Shown piece after piece: positions 11,518-22,232 of a stretch of DNA of 64,000 nucleotides (its first letter is position 1; every line of letters starts with the position of its first letter). The position numbers and the translations under genes were made by a program. The stretch is from Azadirachta indica (Eukaryota; Streptophyta; Magnoliopsida; Sapindales; Meliaceae). The stretch is from the NCBI GenBank assembly GCA_022749755.1, contig CM040442.1, positions 12,932,457-12,996,456 on the forward strand, written 5' to 3'. Under the pieces are notes generated by a model. It saw only the letters and a list, made by a program, of their open reading frames with translations. It searched no databases and had not been told where the DNA came from.

Positions 11518-12114
11518 TGTTAACATATTTTAATAACTCAATAATTTCCTAAAATACAAAATTTATAAAATATAATAATTGAAAAATCTAAATAATGGCA
11601 AAATTGACAAACATACAACAATATAGAGTAAAGGACATAAAAATTAAATGAGGTTTGGTAAATATTGCCTACGTTCTTGGGTACTTCAAATACTCTACTA
11701 GGATCAAAGTGAGAGAAATTATAGAATTTGGGTATAACCTGCAAATACCCACTAACTTAAATGGCCTCAAATGTAAAACTTATAGGAAATTTAAGTAAAA
11801 TTGTAAATCTTACAAAGTTGGGGACCTGAATGCAAACTTTGGTCTTCAACTTCAAAACAACACTCAAACTCATTTCTTTCTCCTCAGATTTTTTCTCTGC
11901 CTCTCTCTATACTCTCTCAATTTTTTGATGCAATCATAAATAAGAAAAACCTTCTATTTATAGCCTATTTAAGGGCTAAAAAAGTCAAAGAAATTAATTT
12001 TATTTGAGGTAAGTCCTTACATATAAAGGCCATCAATTTTTCTCCACCGACCACCACTAACTTCTACAATTCAAATTTTGTAGTTAGGTGTTGAAAATAA
12101 GCCTTACTTCAATA
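11518..12114 (-). repeat. Copia-1 5' LTR
   Basis: On the plus strand it starts TGTTAACATATTTT and ends CTTCAATA (the terminal CA-equivalent has decayed to TA). It is adjacent to the primer-binding site at its inner edge. It matches the other LTR along its full length, including CTAAATAATG.CAAAATTGAC and GACCACCA.T.ACTT. The element promoter should lie here, but I could not place a convincing TATA box. Confidence 0.9.
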
Positions 12115-12336
12115 CTTTTTATATGCATAATCTTTACATTTCTTGTTCTCCACATGGGTATTACTAGTTTTACACTTTCATTGGCTTCTACTAGACTGTT
12201 ATAGGTTTCTTTAGGCTTTGTGGGCTTATTTGAGCTGTTGTTTTATGTGTGGTGTCTACATGTTTCACAAGAGTTTCAAAATTATCTTTTCTGTTGTGTT
12301 CTGTTGTTACGCTGAACCTACATTTCTACTATTTGC
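12115..12336 (-). repeat. Right hairpin arm, distal part (after copia-1)
   Basis: Read on the minus strand, this continues the arm broken at 6748. It pairs with 6275-6498, including GTGGAGAACAAGAAATGTA against GCGGAGAACAAGAAATGTA and the shared AAACATGTAGA and AACACAAC blocks. With copia-1 removed, the right arm is about 322 bp against 324 bp on the left. That near-equality supports a single inverted duplication that pre-dates the retrotransposon. Confidence 0.7.
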
Positions 12337-12718
12337 AGCTATCTTTTTTTCCTTCAATAGTAACCACAAATGTATATTGAATGAATTAAAAACATAAATT
12401 AGGTTGGTAAGATTAACATATATATAAAACATATATATATCAAAGATTATAAATAGATCACATGCTCCTCCTCCTTAACCTTTTCATGATCCCTATCTTA
12501 GGTCTTTCCTCTTTCTCAACCTCCACATTCTTGTCTCCTTTAATAAAACTTTTGTGCACTTGAACTTGAGATTGAAGATTGTTTTGGTGTTATTTTTAAA
12601 AGTTTTCGAAACTATACCAACTAGGCATTAACTTCAGTAAATCTTGGGTCACAAAACATTCTTTTCTGCTTGTAAAATGCTTTTATTCACACTTTTTCCC
12701 GATGATTGTGCCAATGCG
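12337..12718. other. Unassigned spacer
   Basis: This mixed-composition DNA lies between the hairpin arm and the GC-rich element head at 12719. I see no protein similarity, terminal repeats or tandem structure, and there are only short AT microsatellite-like runs near 12418-12440. Confidence 0.5.
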
Positions 12719-15240
12719 TAGAGGTGTTAAATGGGTCGAGCTAGCCTGCAAAAATCAAATTCAAGTGGGCTCACATGCCAGGCTAACCTAGGCTCGCACA
12801 GTAATTGTGTTGGGCCAGGCCGACTTGCTTCAAATTTTATGAGCTTGGCACGGCCCCTTAAACCCGGCCCACATAGGCTGTGTTGGGCTTGTGCTTAGGC
12901 CAGCCTACAGGCCGTATCAAGCCTATGCTTGGGTTGACACAAAGGTCGTACTTGGATTGGCCTGCGAGCCCCTTTGACTTGATTAGACCCTTGGCCTGGC
13001 CTGCCGATGGGCCCATTTGACTTATTCCATTTGAGTTTTGTAAATAAATCAAAAGATCTAACATTAGGCAGAATCGAATATAAGGAGACCAATAGACAAT
13101 TGCATTACCACTGGGCAACTAACATTTAGTTATTAAATTATATAAATGAATTATATTTAATGCTTAGTTAAATATTATAAAATTATTATATTGATAAAAA
13201 TAATTTTGCAATATCCAAATTTTATGACTATTATTATCATTAATAATATTCTAACTATAATGATATCTTTAAAAATTATTTAAAATAATTTTAAATCATT
13301 TTATTGATATAAAATAACTTTATAATCTAAATTATTTTAATTAAAAAATTGCTCTATATAATATCAAATTCTCCAAAGTGAAGAATATATTGATCAAAAT
13401 CTCAATATTACAAATTCAATACTAAAAGCTAATAAAATTGTAAAATAAAAAAATTTGTATATAACATTAATATTTATCCAAGTAATTTATATTTATGAAA
13501 AATATTGTTACTTGCTATAGACAATGAGTGATTATGAAAAAAAAGATAGAATGGTGGGGGCAACTCATGTTATTTTTAGATTTAGGAGTTAAAAATTTAT
13601 ATAATAATTTAATTTTACAATGGTCTCTATTAAACTTAATATAAGTTTTAGAAAATATTAAATTCATTGATTTAAATACATATTCAAAATGTTTACAAAA
13701 ATTAACTTTTACAATTACAAACTTTTAATTTATTATTAAAAATATATTTAAAAATTTTTTTTAATTTTTCATTAAATATCATAATATAAATGAAATTTAT
13801 TACATTTTTCAATAATAATAAATTAATTTTTCATACATGAAATCACTAGTTCACATTCCATCAAAGTAACATAATAAAAATAAATATTTAATTTTCATAA
13901 AATAATTAATGAAAAAAATTGATAAAAATAATCAATTGAAAAAAATCATCAATTTAATAATCAACAATTATTATTTATTTTCACAAATAAAATATAGTAA
14001 TTTAATATTATATCTAAAAAATTAATTAACAACAATAACTAATAATTACCTTGAGATCATAACTTAACCAAAAGTTATAAATATTCATATTGGCATATAA
14101 AATGAGAAATATATAATATGATGCCAATCATAATTAGTAATTCGTATTAATATTATTTTATTAATAATCACAATTAGAATACAGTTATTTAATATTATTA
14201 TAATGAATGAATCATATATAATCATATAATAATCATATCAATACATAGATATTTTAAGGTAAAATTTCTAAATGAAAGTAAACTTCAAATTTCAAATTCA
14301 AATTTTAAATTCAAATTTTAATTTTAAATTTCAAAATCAAAACCCTTAACCACTGTGAGGTTAGGTTCTAGAGCACCAAAACAATGCAAATTATAAAATT
14401 ATAATTTAATTAACTAAGTCCTTCGTAATTACTTACACATTTTCAATTTAATCAGTCTTACAAATTTTTAATTTTATTTTTTTAATTAAGAAAATTTTCC
14501 AAAATAATAAAAAAATAACAAAATTAAATAATTTCTAATAATTGGAACAATAAGTTTTGATAAAATAATTTAAGTCAAAGAAAATAATCATTAATCAATT
14601 TGTTATTAAATTATTTTCTTCTCTACCAAATAAAATATTTTTTTGCAAAATTATCAAAAAATAAAAAACTCTAAGATTTATTTATTTTTTATTTATGTAG
14701 GATTGAATTTTTGTTAAATACTTTAAATATGTAATCAAATCAAGAAATTTAATTCTTTAAATAAGTTTTGTGATACTTAATATTCTATCAATATAATCTT
14801 TATTTTTGAAAATTTTTTATATTATATATATAATATAATTCAGATTTAATTATCTATATATAATATAAATTATTGACTTAATGTTAGAAAAAATAATTAT
14901 ATTTCTAATCAAATTTATTTTATTAAAATTTAAAAATTATAATATTAAAATATAATTGTTGTTCCTTCAAACAATTATGAAGGAAATAATTGTAATAAAA
15001 TTATATTTAAAATCATTATTAAAAATAAAATTATGCTTAAATTATACAATTATTTTATATTAATAATAACTATTCAAAAGTAACATTTTTATTAAGAAAT
15101 TTAAATATGTGTATTTTGTTAAATAAACTTTATTTACAACGTTTTATGAAGAAGTATTGTTAGCCCAGTGGTAAGGTGCTATTCTTGTTCTTTCAAGTCT
15201 GAAAATTAGACACATTGTGCAAAAAAAATTTCTAACTGTT
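12719..15240. mobile_element. Composite of AT-rich TIR elements with a GC-rich head
   Basis: The segment starts TAGAGGTGTTAAATGGG and runs to about 13020 with unusual G+C and repeated GGCC/GGCCCA/AGGCC blocks, as in the GC-rich ends of plant hAT-like elements. A tRNA-like block follows at 13070-13118 on the minus strand, then very AT-rich sequence sharing blocks with the elements at 2.6-5.0 and 37.1-38.4 kb. From about 14340 to 15240 the same kind of sequence appears in reverse orientation, ending in a plus-strand tRNA-like block (15161-15200). I read this as two related elements facing each other. The boundaries are approximate and no TSD was identified. Open frames at 12858-13118 are artefacts of the GC-rich repeats. 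Confidence 0.45.
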
Positions 15241-15649
15241 GAAAGCCTTTATTTTTTAATTGGCGAGCTCTGTTTTAAGCAATGCTCTTGTTGATCTTGT
15301 CTTCTGAAAAGTCTGTTTCTACACACTACAGAGTCAATATAAAAACTTCTCAAGCTCAAGCAAATAAATCTGTTTCCATGTAAGGCATAATTAATGTTCT
15401 CAAAATCACACTAAATCCAAGGAAAATAAAACATAAACACAACACAAGAATGTAGATTCGAATTCTGTTGTATAATTAGCAGAATTCATAGTTGTAAATC
15501 TTGTCCAATAGAATAAACTATTTACTTTACCAAATTATAGACACTAGTTATGATTAGATCAAATCTTAAAATAATAAAAAATTACTTATAGTAGAATAAA
15601 CCTAATTATAATGACAATATGATAATATTTAATTATAAACACACCTAAA

Positions 15650-15765
15650 AACCCGAAATTGGGAGTGACGACTTTCACACTTCATCGCTGCGACGCCCAG
15701 ATGCCACAAAATAGCCTAAACCCGAGACCAAGCGTTGCGGCTTTCACTTTAGTGCCACATGTCAC
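15650..15765 (+). repeat. First cluster of a 70-bp repeat unit
   Basis: Two adjacent units have a period of about 68 bp, marked by CTTTCACAC (15672) and CTTTCACTT (15740), with the common block CAGATGCCACAAAATAGCC (15699) and CCGAGA/CCGAAATTGGGAG. The same unit recurs at 16400-16545. Confidence 0.6.
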
Positions 15766-16399
15766 CTGTTGGAAAACTAAAATCCCCAACCTGTGCGGCA
15801 CCTAGTCAGTTGATGGGCAAAACTGAAATAGGCAAGCTTTCCAAAACCAAGATCAAGGTGAAATGCTTGTGTGTGAACTGAGTGGCGTGAGATCACTGCC
15901 CAGTATGAGTGCAAGCCAATTGCAATAACAAGAAAAGGAAGAGCAAACGTGAGAGAAAGAGTGGGAAATGAGAGAAGTTTTTTTCATTACACACAACAAA
16001 CATTACACACATATATATTTACATTTGAGTAGCTAGGATTGCCCTTTGCAAAGCACTAAGAAGGGCTGAAATTGAATTACAGTATTTTACATTAAAAACA
16101 AGCTAAAATATTCCACCTAACCTCACTAACTCGTTTTGGGCTCATTGAGCATAAACAGTACCTAAGCTACAGTACGTGCCACGGTCCAATGTACACTACT
16201 GTCTTGCTTTCTGCCCAGTTGAATGAGGGAAGGTGTGATAGGGATTTTGCTTTCTGCCTCAGTGGAAATCTCAGCCAACACTCCCACTGTGGTTGTGATA
16301 GAACCTGCTTATGCATACGGTGCAACGCTCAACGCTTGTGGATGAAGCTCGCGAGCTCGCGGAGTTACTGCTCGTGGCGGCGGCACGTGACACACAGCT

Positions 16400-16545
16400 C
16401 CCAGATGCTACCAAAGTACCTTAAAACCGAGATTGGAAGCTGCGGCCTTCACACTGCAGTGCTGCAGTGCCTAGATGCCATCAAAATAGCCTAAACTCGA
16501 GATTGGGAGCCTCGGCCTTCACACTCCGGCACCGCAATGCTCACA
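16400..16545 (+). repeat. Second cluster of the 70-bp repeat unit
   Basis: Two units start at 16402 (CAGATGCTACCAAAGTACC) and 16472 (TAGATGCCATCAAAATAGCC). Each is followed by AAACTCGAGATTGGGAGC-like sequence and CGGCCTTCACACT, giving a 70-bp period. The local G+C is well above the window average. They are related to 15650-15765, about 700 bp upstream. Confidence 0.65.
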
Positions 16546-16560
16546 CGTACACAAAAAATG

Positions 16561-17328
16561 GGGCTTGTAAACACGTCAAAGTATTATATATATGGACTGC
16601 ACATTGATGTCGTGAAAGAATCAATGTAATTGGTGCATTATGTATTTTTGGTCAACTGTTACTTGTTATGCTGGCATTGCAGATTGAAATATAGAGGCCC
16701 ACTTGCTGTAAATCTTGGTGAGTATCTTCTCTCATGTTTGCTTCTTTCTTAAGTCTCACCATTGTAGATGCCCAAGTTAAAACCATCACAAAACTACTAT
16801 GTTTCTATTAATTTATTGATAAACGTATTACCACTACCAGTTCCCGTAGGCAATGTAGAAGAAAACTGTTGCTTTATTGGTGGCAGTGAACCTCAACAAC
16901 GGATCTTTTGCACCACACACGACTTTACCTCCTTCTCACGTGGCCGATACGTGAGCTGTGACCAGCATCAGCCGTCATCAGTTGAGGTAACTTCGCCATC
17001 TTGCTTGGGCACCTTGATTTTGGTTATGATAATTTCACCTTCTCAAACATATCATCTTTTGTTGTATTAAATTATTTTACAAAAAATTTCTGCTTTTATT
17101 TTCTTGAAGCTTCTTTTAATCTTCGATTCTTAAATCAATGAATGTGAGATTTCGTCAATCAAAATCTGAATTTTAGCAATTTTTGTGAGGGTTCTTATCA
17201 TTTTTATTTACTGTCACCACATGTGCGATTAATAGCCTCAAAGAGAATTCGCCAATCCACACACTTAGATTCATGAAAGTGCTAAAGTTTTACAAGTAAT
17301 GTTAAATCATTGAGAAAGAAAATACCAA
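16561..17328. other. Unassigned spacer
   Basis: No gene is supported. A short splice-like segment at 16682-16718 (AG before, GTGAGT after) encodes a dozen residues, which is too little to call. An open frame at 16768-17070 has no recognisable family features. Confidence 0.4.
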
Positions 17329-19279
17329 TTCAAGAGCAAGGATACAAAATAATTGAAATCTAAAAACAAAAGAATTTATGAGAATGAGAAAATGGATATC
17401 TAATTCAATAATAAGAAAATTAGTTTGCATTTATATATATTTTGTCCATATAAAATAAAGCTACATGAATTGACATAGTTATGTATATCTGACATATTTA
17501 TATATTGTTTCTTTGTTAATGAAACCTTTTCCTCTAGACAAATAAAAGAACATAAAATTTTACTGTTAAATAACCTTTGCTTTTAATTGTTAGTAAGTAC
17601 AATAATTGTATTTTAAATCTTTTAGTGGCAACTTTTATACAATTACCGTACCTTGTTTTTAAATTTAGCTTCTTGCTTTTTTTATTTATTCATAAAAATT
17701 TGATACTTTCAAAAAAATTATACATAATAAAAAATTATTTAAACTAGGATTTATAATACAATAAGTGAAAGTTATGTTCTAGTTCTAGGTGAGTGTTATT
17801 AGTAACTTTATTATGTTTATTTATATTGATTGTTTTTATGCATCTATTATATCATAGGTAATTTGGTAATTAAAATATGATAGTTTCCAAAGTATATTTT
17901 AAGGTGCAAATAATTGACCCATCCTAATTTTTAATTTTTATAAGTAAGCTAACAATATATAGTGAAAAGCATTGTATTTAGCTTTTGTAAATTGCATGCA
18001 ATTTGATTAATTAAATTTATTGAAATTAGTAAATACAAGTCTTTTGCTATTCTATTTCAATTGTTAATGGTTATTGATATGATGTATTTTTTTTTTTTTG
18101 TCACATGACCTACAAATATACGTATAGAAAAGGCATTCTTAATAGAAAACTTACATATTAGGGAAGTTGGTGGAGATGGGATCATCCACAAAAAAATAAT
18201 TATACATCCACAATTAATCATGATTCATTGTTTATTTTAATTGGACATTAAGGATGGATAGAATTTGGATCTCATTGTCAATTCAGTGCTCGTTTGGTTT
18301 GATTTGGTTTGGTTTTTTCGTTAGGCAAAAGAGTTTTTTAATAATAAAAACTTTTTTTCAAATTTTTGGATGTTGTTTTGTTACCACCAGAAAAAGGGCT
18401 TTTAGCAATTAAAAAAATGATTTTTTTTCTATTAGAAAAAACTCAAAATTTAGGATTTTGATAGTAGAGTTTCTCTAATTTTTTTAAAAGGTAAATTATC
18501 TAAAATACTTCTATTTTATTTTAAAAAATTTATGTTATTTCTTTAAAATATAACATCAAACATTTCTCTATGAAAGTAATTATTTAAATTTTCTTAAAAG
18601 TTATTTATAACGATCAAACAACTAATAAATTTTTGCTAAAATTTTTATGGGTAAAAGGTTTACTCCAAAAAGTTCTATTTAAAATGTTATACCAAATGAA
18701 TTCTAAGTTGTGTAAGAAATATAAGGATGATGTCAAGTCCTTCATTGACATTGTAAAGAGTCATGTTGATAGTAAAAATAAGAAACATTGTCCATGTCAG
18801 GATTGTTAGAATACTTGATTCCTTGATTTAGAAATTATCCATCAACATTTGTTCTTACATAGATATTCTAGGAGTTACAAAAGATGTATCTATCATGGAG
18901 ACCAAACTAAAATTAGTAATGCTAGTATGAATGAAGATACAAATAATGTGAACAATGATTATGAGGAGGAAGATCAATGTTTAGAAATGTTGAATGATAC
19001 ACGTGGGACAATATACATGCATACTAACACAAGTTTAAGGGAATCAAATGATGTTGCAAGTACAAATATTACTCATGTATTTGAATCATTATTTGGTACT
19101 GCTAAACAAGAAGCGTATTGTAGTTGCAATAAATTCTTGGTTTTAACTTTCATTGTAAAGTTGATACAATGTTAAAATACTCAATCATTGGAGCAATAAG
19201 CCATTTGGTATGTTATTGCAATTTTTTAGGAATTGTTTTTATGAGGAATCAAATATTCCAGCTTCATATTATGAGGCTA
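17329..19279 (+). repeat. Arm 1 of a 1.5-kb inverted repeat (Tnp2 locus)
   Basis: This arm reads the same as the complement of 21052-19518, from TTCAAGAGCAAGGATACAAA at the outer edge to TATGAGGCTA at the inner edge. Subtracting the MITE insertion (18286-18698) leaves about 1.54 kb, matching arm 2. Identity is roughly 85% by eye across both the presumed upstream region (17329-18253) and the transposase start. The loop between arms is about 240 bp (19280-19517). Confidence 0.85.
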
Positions 19280-19466
19280 TCAAAATGGTATGTGATGTAG
19301 GATTGGGGTATGACTCTATTGATGCACGTAAGTATGATTGTGTATTATTCTGGAAAGATTATGCCAGTATTGATAAATGTCCCGTTTCTGATGAGCATAG
19401 ATATAAACTTGATAAAGGGGAAGGTAGAAAGATCCCATATAAGGTATTATAGTATTTTCCATTAAA
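18254..19466 (+). pseudogene. En/Spm (CACTA) Tnp2 transposase, 5' part, plus copy
   Basis: Tnp2 of En/Spm elements binds and cuts element ends in the nucleus. The copy starts MDRIWISLS (18254) and is interrupted by the MITE. It resumes at 18704 with KLCKKYKDDVKSFIDIVKSH and CPCQDC, the cysteine-rich transposase-associated domain, followed at once by a stop (18807). Further on, SYKRCIYHGD, then ASYYEAIKMVCDVGLGYDSI, then DCVLFWKDYASIDKCPVS and IPYKVL.YFPL match the Tnp2 core in order. Frameshifts separate the open segments 18849-19175 and 19210-19452. Homology stops near 19466, where the inverted copy begins. Confidence 0.85.
18286..18698. mobile_element. MITE inserted in the Tnp2 start of arm 1
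   Basis: Arm 2 is uninterrupted where arm 1 gains about 413 bp plus a duplicated AATTC (18280-18284 and 18699-18703). The inserted sequence begins GTGCTCGTTTGGTTTGA and ends ATACCAAATG, so it carries short imperfect inverted ends around GTTTGG/CCAAAT. It breaks the Tnp2 frame after about 10 codons. Because only one arm carries it, it landed after the inverted duplication formed. The superfamily is uncertain. Confidence 0.7.
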
Positions 19467-19469
19467 ACG

Positions 19470-20119
19470 TTGACTAGGACTTGCCAAATGGATTGAAACC
19501 ATCATGTAAGATTTCCTTAGCCTCATAGTATGAAGTTGGAATATTTGATCCCTTGAGAAGAAAATCCCTGAGAAATTGCAATAACATATCAAATGACTTA
19601 TTGCTTCAATGATTGAATAGTTTAATGTGCATCAACTTATGATGGAAGTTAAAACTAAGAATTTATTACAATTAGGATATGCTTCTTGTTGAGCGACACC
19701 AAATAATGATTCAAATACACTAATATTTGTACTCACAACAATATTTGATTCCCTTAAACTTGTGTTAGTATGTATGTAATGTTGCCCCACATATATCATT
19801 CAACATTTCTAAACATTCATCTTACTCCTTAAAATTATTGCTCATATTATTTGCATCCTCATTCATACTAGCATTACTAATTTCAATTTGGTCTCCATCA
19901 TAAATCCATCATTTTTAACTCCTAGAAAATCCATGTAAGAACAAATGTTGATGGATAATTTCTAAATTAAGGTTTCAGTATTTTGGCAATTTCGACATTG
20001 ACAGCGTGTCATATATTTTCACTATTAACATGACTTTTTGCAATGTTAATGAAGGATTTAACACTATCTTTATACTCCTTACACAACTTATTTGACAATG
20101 AGTTCTAATTTCTATCCAT
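19470..20119 (-). pseudogene. En/Spm Tnp2 transposase, 5' part, inverted copy
   Basis: On the minus strand this starts MDRN (20119) with a stop at codon 5, then SLSNKLCKEYKDSVKSFINI, the same transposase-associated domain as the plus copy. Near its end the DNA encodes QLHTMRLRK-type and then DGFNPFGKS-type sequence. The latter matches the Tnp2 motif normally written SDGFNPFG, which lies far downstream of the preceding motif, so this copy has an internal deletion near 19505-19520. It faces the plus copy head-on (convergent). Confidence 0.8.
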
Positions 20120-21052
20120 CCTTGATGTTTGTTAAAACAAACAATTACTCATGATTAGTTATGGATGTATAAATATTTATTTATGGATGATCCTATCTCC
20201 ACCAACTTCCCTAATATATAAGTTGTCTTATTCCATTAAAAATGCATTTTCTATATGTATATTCATAGGTCACGTGACAAAAATAAATGCATTATATCAA
20301 TAACTATTAACAATTGAAATAGAATAGCTAAAGACTTATTATACTAATTCCAATAAATCTAATCAATTAAATTGCTTGCAATTGAAAAAGCTAAATATAA
20401 TGCTTTTAACTATATCGTTAAATTACTTCTAAGAATTAAAAATTGGGGTGGGTCAACTATTTGCACCTTAAAATTTACTTTAGACACAATCATATTTTAA
20501 TAAAAAAAGTTATTACAAAATTAGCTATGATATAATGGATGCTTAAGAACAATTAATACAAATAAATACAATAAAATTACTAATAACACTAACTTAGAAC
20601 TAGAACATAACTATCAATTATTAGATTCTGAATCCTAAAAATAATTTTTTATTATGTATGCTTTTTGTTGAAAGTATCAAATTTTTATAAAATAACTAAA
20701 AAAGGTAGGAATCCAAATTGAAAAACAAGATACGGTAATTTTATAAAAGGTTCCATTGGCAGATTGAAAAAATTTATTGTTATACTAATAGTTAAAGGCG
20801 AAGGTGACTTAAGAGTAAAATTTTATATTATTTTATTTGTCTAGAGGAAAGAGCTTCATTATCAAAGAAACAATATGTAAACATGTCAGATACTATGTCA
20901 ATTCATTTAGCTTTATTTTTATATGGATAATATATATATATATAAAATAAATGCAAGTTAATTTTCTTATTATTAAATTAAATATCCATTTTCTCATTAT
21001 CATAGATTCTTTTGTCTTTAAATTTTAGTTATTTTGTATCCTTGCTCTTGAA
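19518..21052 (-). repeat. Arm 2 of the 1.5-kb inverted repeat
   Basis: This is the inverted copy of arm 1 without the MITE. It carries the minus-strand Tnp2 start (ATG at 20119) and about 930 bp of sequence upstream of it. Shared landmarks include AATTAGTAATGCTAGTATGA (complement) and the poly-T plus GTCAC block near 20270. Both arms end at the same outer position, which favours an inverted duplication of one element over two independent insertions. Confidence 0.85.
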
Positions 21053-21059
21053 CTGAGAA

Positions 21060-21860
21060 ATGATTCATGAAAGATGCTTTCTTGATGATATCACTTCTTA
21101 TTCCTCGCTCGAAAGCACGAGGTAAGGATATTGATGTGTATTTATGAACATTGATCAATGAATTGAAAGAGCTCTAGATTGACAATGGTATAGACATATA
21201 TGATATATGTAAAGAAGAAACCTTTCATTACATGCATGTGTTATATGGACAGTGAACGACTTTCTTGCATATGAAAACTTGTTTGGTTGGAGTACCAAGA
21301 GTTATAAGGTATGCCCATTTTGTAATTGGAATACATTCTTTGGACCTTTAACTAACAAAATATGTTGTATGGGTCACCATTGATTCCTACCAATAAATCA
21401 TTGTTGGCATAAAAGTAAACAATTTGATGGGAAATGAGACGAAAAAGTGCTCTAAAGGTGTTGTCTAGGTTTGGTAGACATGTTAATTTTAGAAAAAATC
21501 CAAATTATATGTTGATCGAAAAGGAAAACATTCTCATGGAGAGTTGAAGTGGACCAAAAAAAATATTTTTTTATTTAGGATATTGATCTTCTTTAAACAT
21601 ACATCATAATCTTGATGTAATGCATATGAAGAAGAACATATGTGATAGCATTGTGGGCACATTATTGAGTATCAATGGAAAAAAATAAAGACAGTTATAA
21701 GGCTTGATTAGATTTGGCAAACATAAAAATCCAGAAAAATCCAAACATGAGAATAAAGACATTCAGTGGTTTGTATTGGAAGAGGATTTAGATAATAGAC
21801 AATTTCATAGAGATGATGTGAATCTCGATGTAATCGATGGTGGTGCAACATGAAATGAAG
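21060..21860 (+). pseudogene. En/Spm Tnp2 transposase, central part
   Basis: The reading resumes the Tnp2 protein after the inverted insert. FMKDAFLMISLLIPRSKARG and KDIDVYL (about 21066-21143) match the conserved Tnp2 block usually ending PGNDIDVYLQPL. ELKEL and a GVETYD-like segment follow, then GHHxFLPINH (about 21375), the DVMHIEKNVCDS-like region (21615-21650) and SMEKNKDSYKA.LDLANIKI (about 21675-21730). There are many stops and frameshifts. The stretch between the YFPL motif (19460) and this block is missing or replaced by arm 2. Confidence 0.8.
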
Positions 21861-22232
21861 AATTAATAATTAAAGACTGACATTTGTGATGATGGGAAAG
21901 AAGATAAAACATAGAGGTTATTGTAGTGATCATAAAGAAATTGCACCAGCAAATGATGATAGTGATGTTGATTAATCATATATACAACATAGATGGTAAC
22001 ACTTATTTTTTGGTACATATCACAATAAAACAACTGAATTTTTACTTATACTCCTATTTTCATTGCACTTACAAAATTTATGTTGCTAATTTTGTCATTG
22101 TTTCAATTCTCTATTATATAGGATGTGAAGGATGATATATTACCTACATTAACTCTTAAAAACCTCTAGTAAAGATGTATGCTTCGCTTCTAATTCTGGC
22201 TTCCACTGCTCTTGCAAAGGTTTGCTTCATAG
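21861..22232. other. Unassigned spacer after Tnp2 relic
   Basis: This may contain further decayed transposase sequence, but nothing convincing was read. A small open frame near 22172-22220 encodes a hydrophobic stretch and is cut by the MITE insertion. Confidence 0.35.

Larger units (their letters stand above)
6749..12114 (-). mobile_element. Copia-1: full-length Ty1/copia LTR retrotransposon (minus)
   Basis: The element is 5366 bp and is flanked by the perfect 5-bp duplication CTTTT (6744-6748 and 12115-12119). Its LTRs are about 596 bp. On the minus strand the order is 5' LTR, PBS, gag, protease, integrase, RT, RNase H, polypurine tract, 3' LTR, as expected for copia. The gag and RT segments resemble the tobacco TNT1-94 (Tork) group. 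The LTRs differ at about 14 of the first 120 positions, so the insertion is not recent. Stops and frameshifts interrupt gag, protease and integrase, so it cannot be autonomous. It inserted into the right arm of the hairpin. Confidence 0.93.
15241..16560. other. Spacer with two clusters of 70-bp repeat units
   Basis: No gene was recognised. An open frame at 16189-16494 overlaps the repeat units and has no family signature. The sequence around 15890-16020 (purine-rich GAGAGAAAGAG, then CATTACACACA) resembles LTR or UTR sequence but has no partner copy. The repeat clusters are listed separately. Confidence 0.5.

Noticed and set aside
12858..13118. Overlapping minus-strand open frames in the GGCC-rich tract
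   Set aside because: They arise from the repetitive, stop-poor GC-rich element head and have no coding character.
16189..16494. Open frame of 101 codons
   Set aside because: It overlaps the 70-bp repeat units and shows no conserved protein features.
16682..16718. Possible 36-bp internal exon (AG before, GTGAGT after)
   Set aside because: Splice-like borders of this quality occur by chance, and a dozen residues with no neighbouring exon in frame cannot support a gene.
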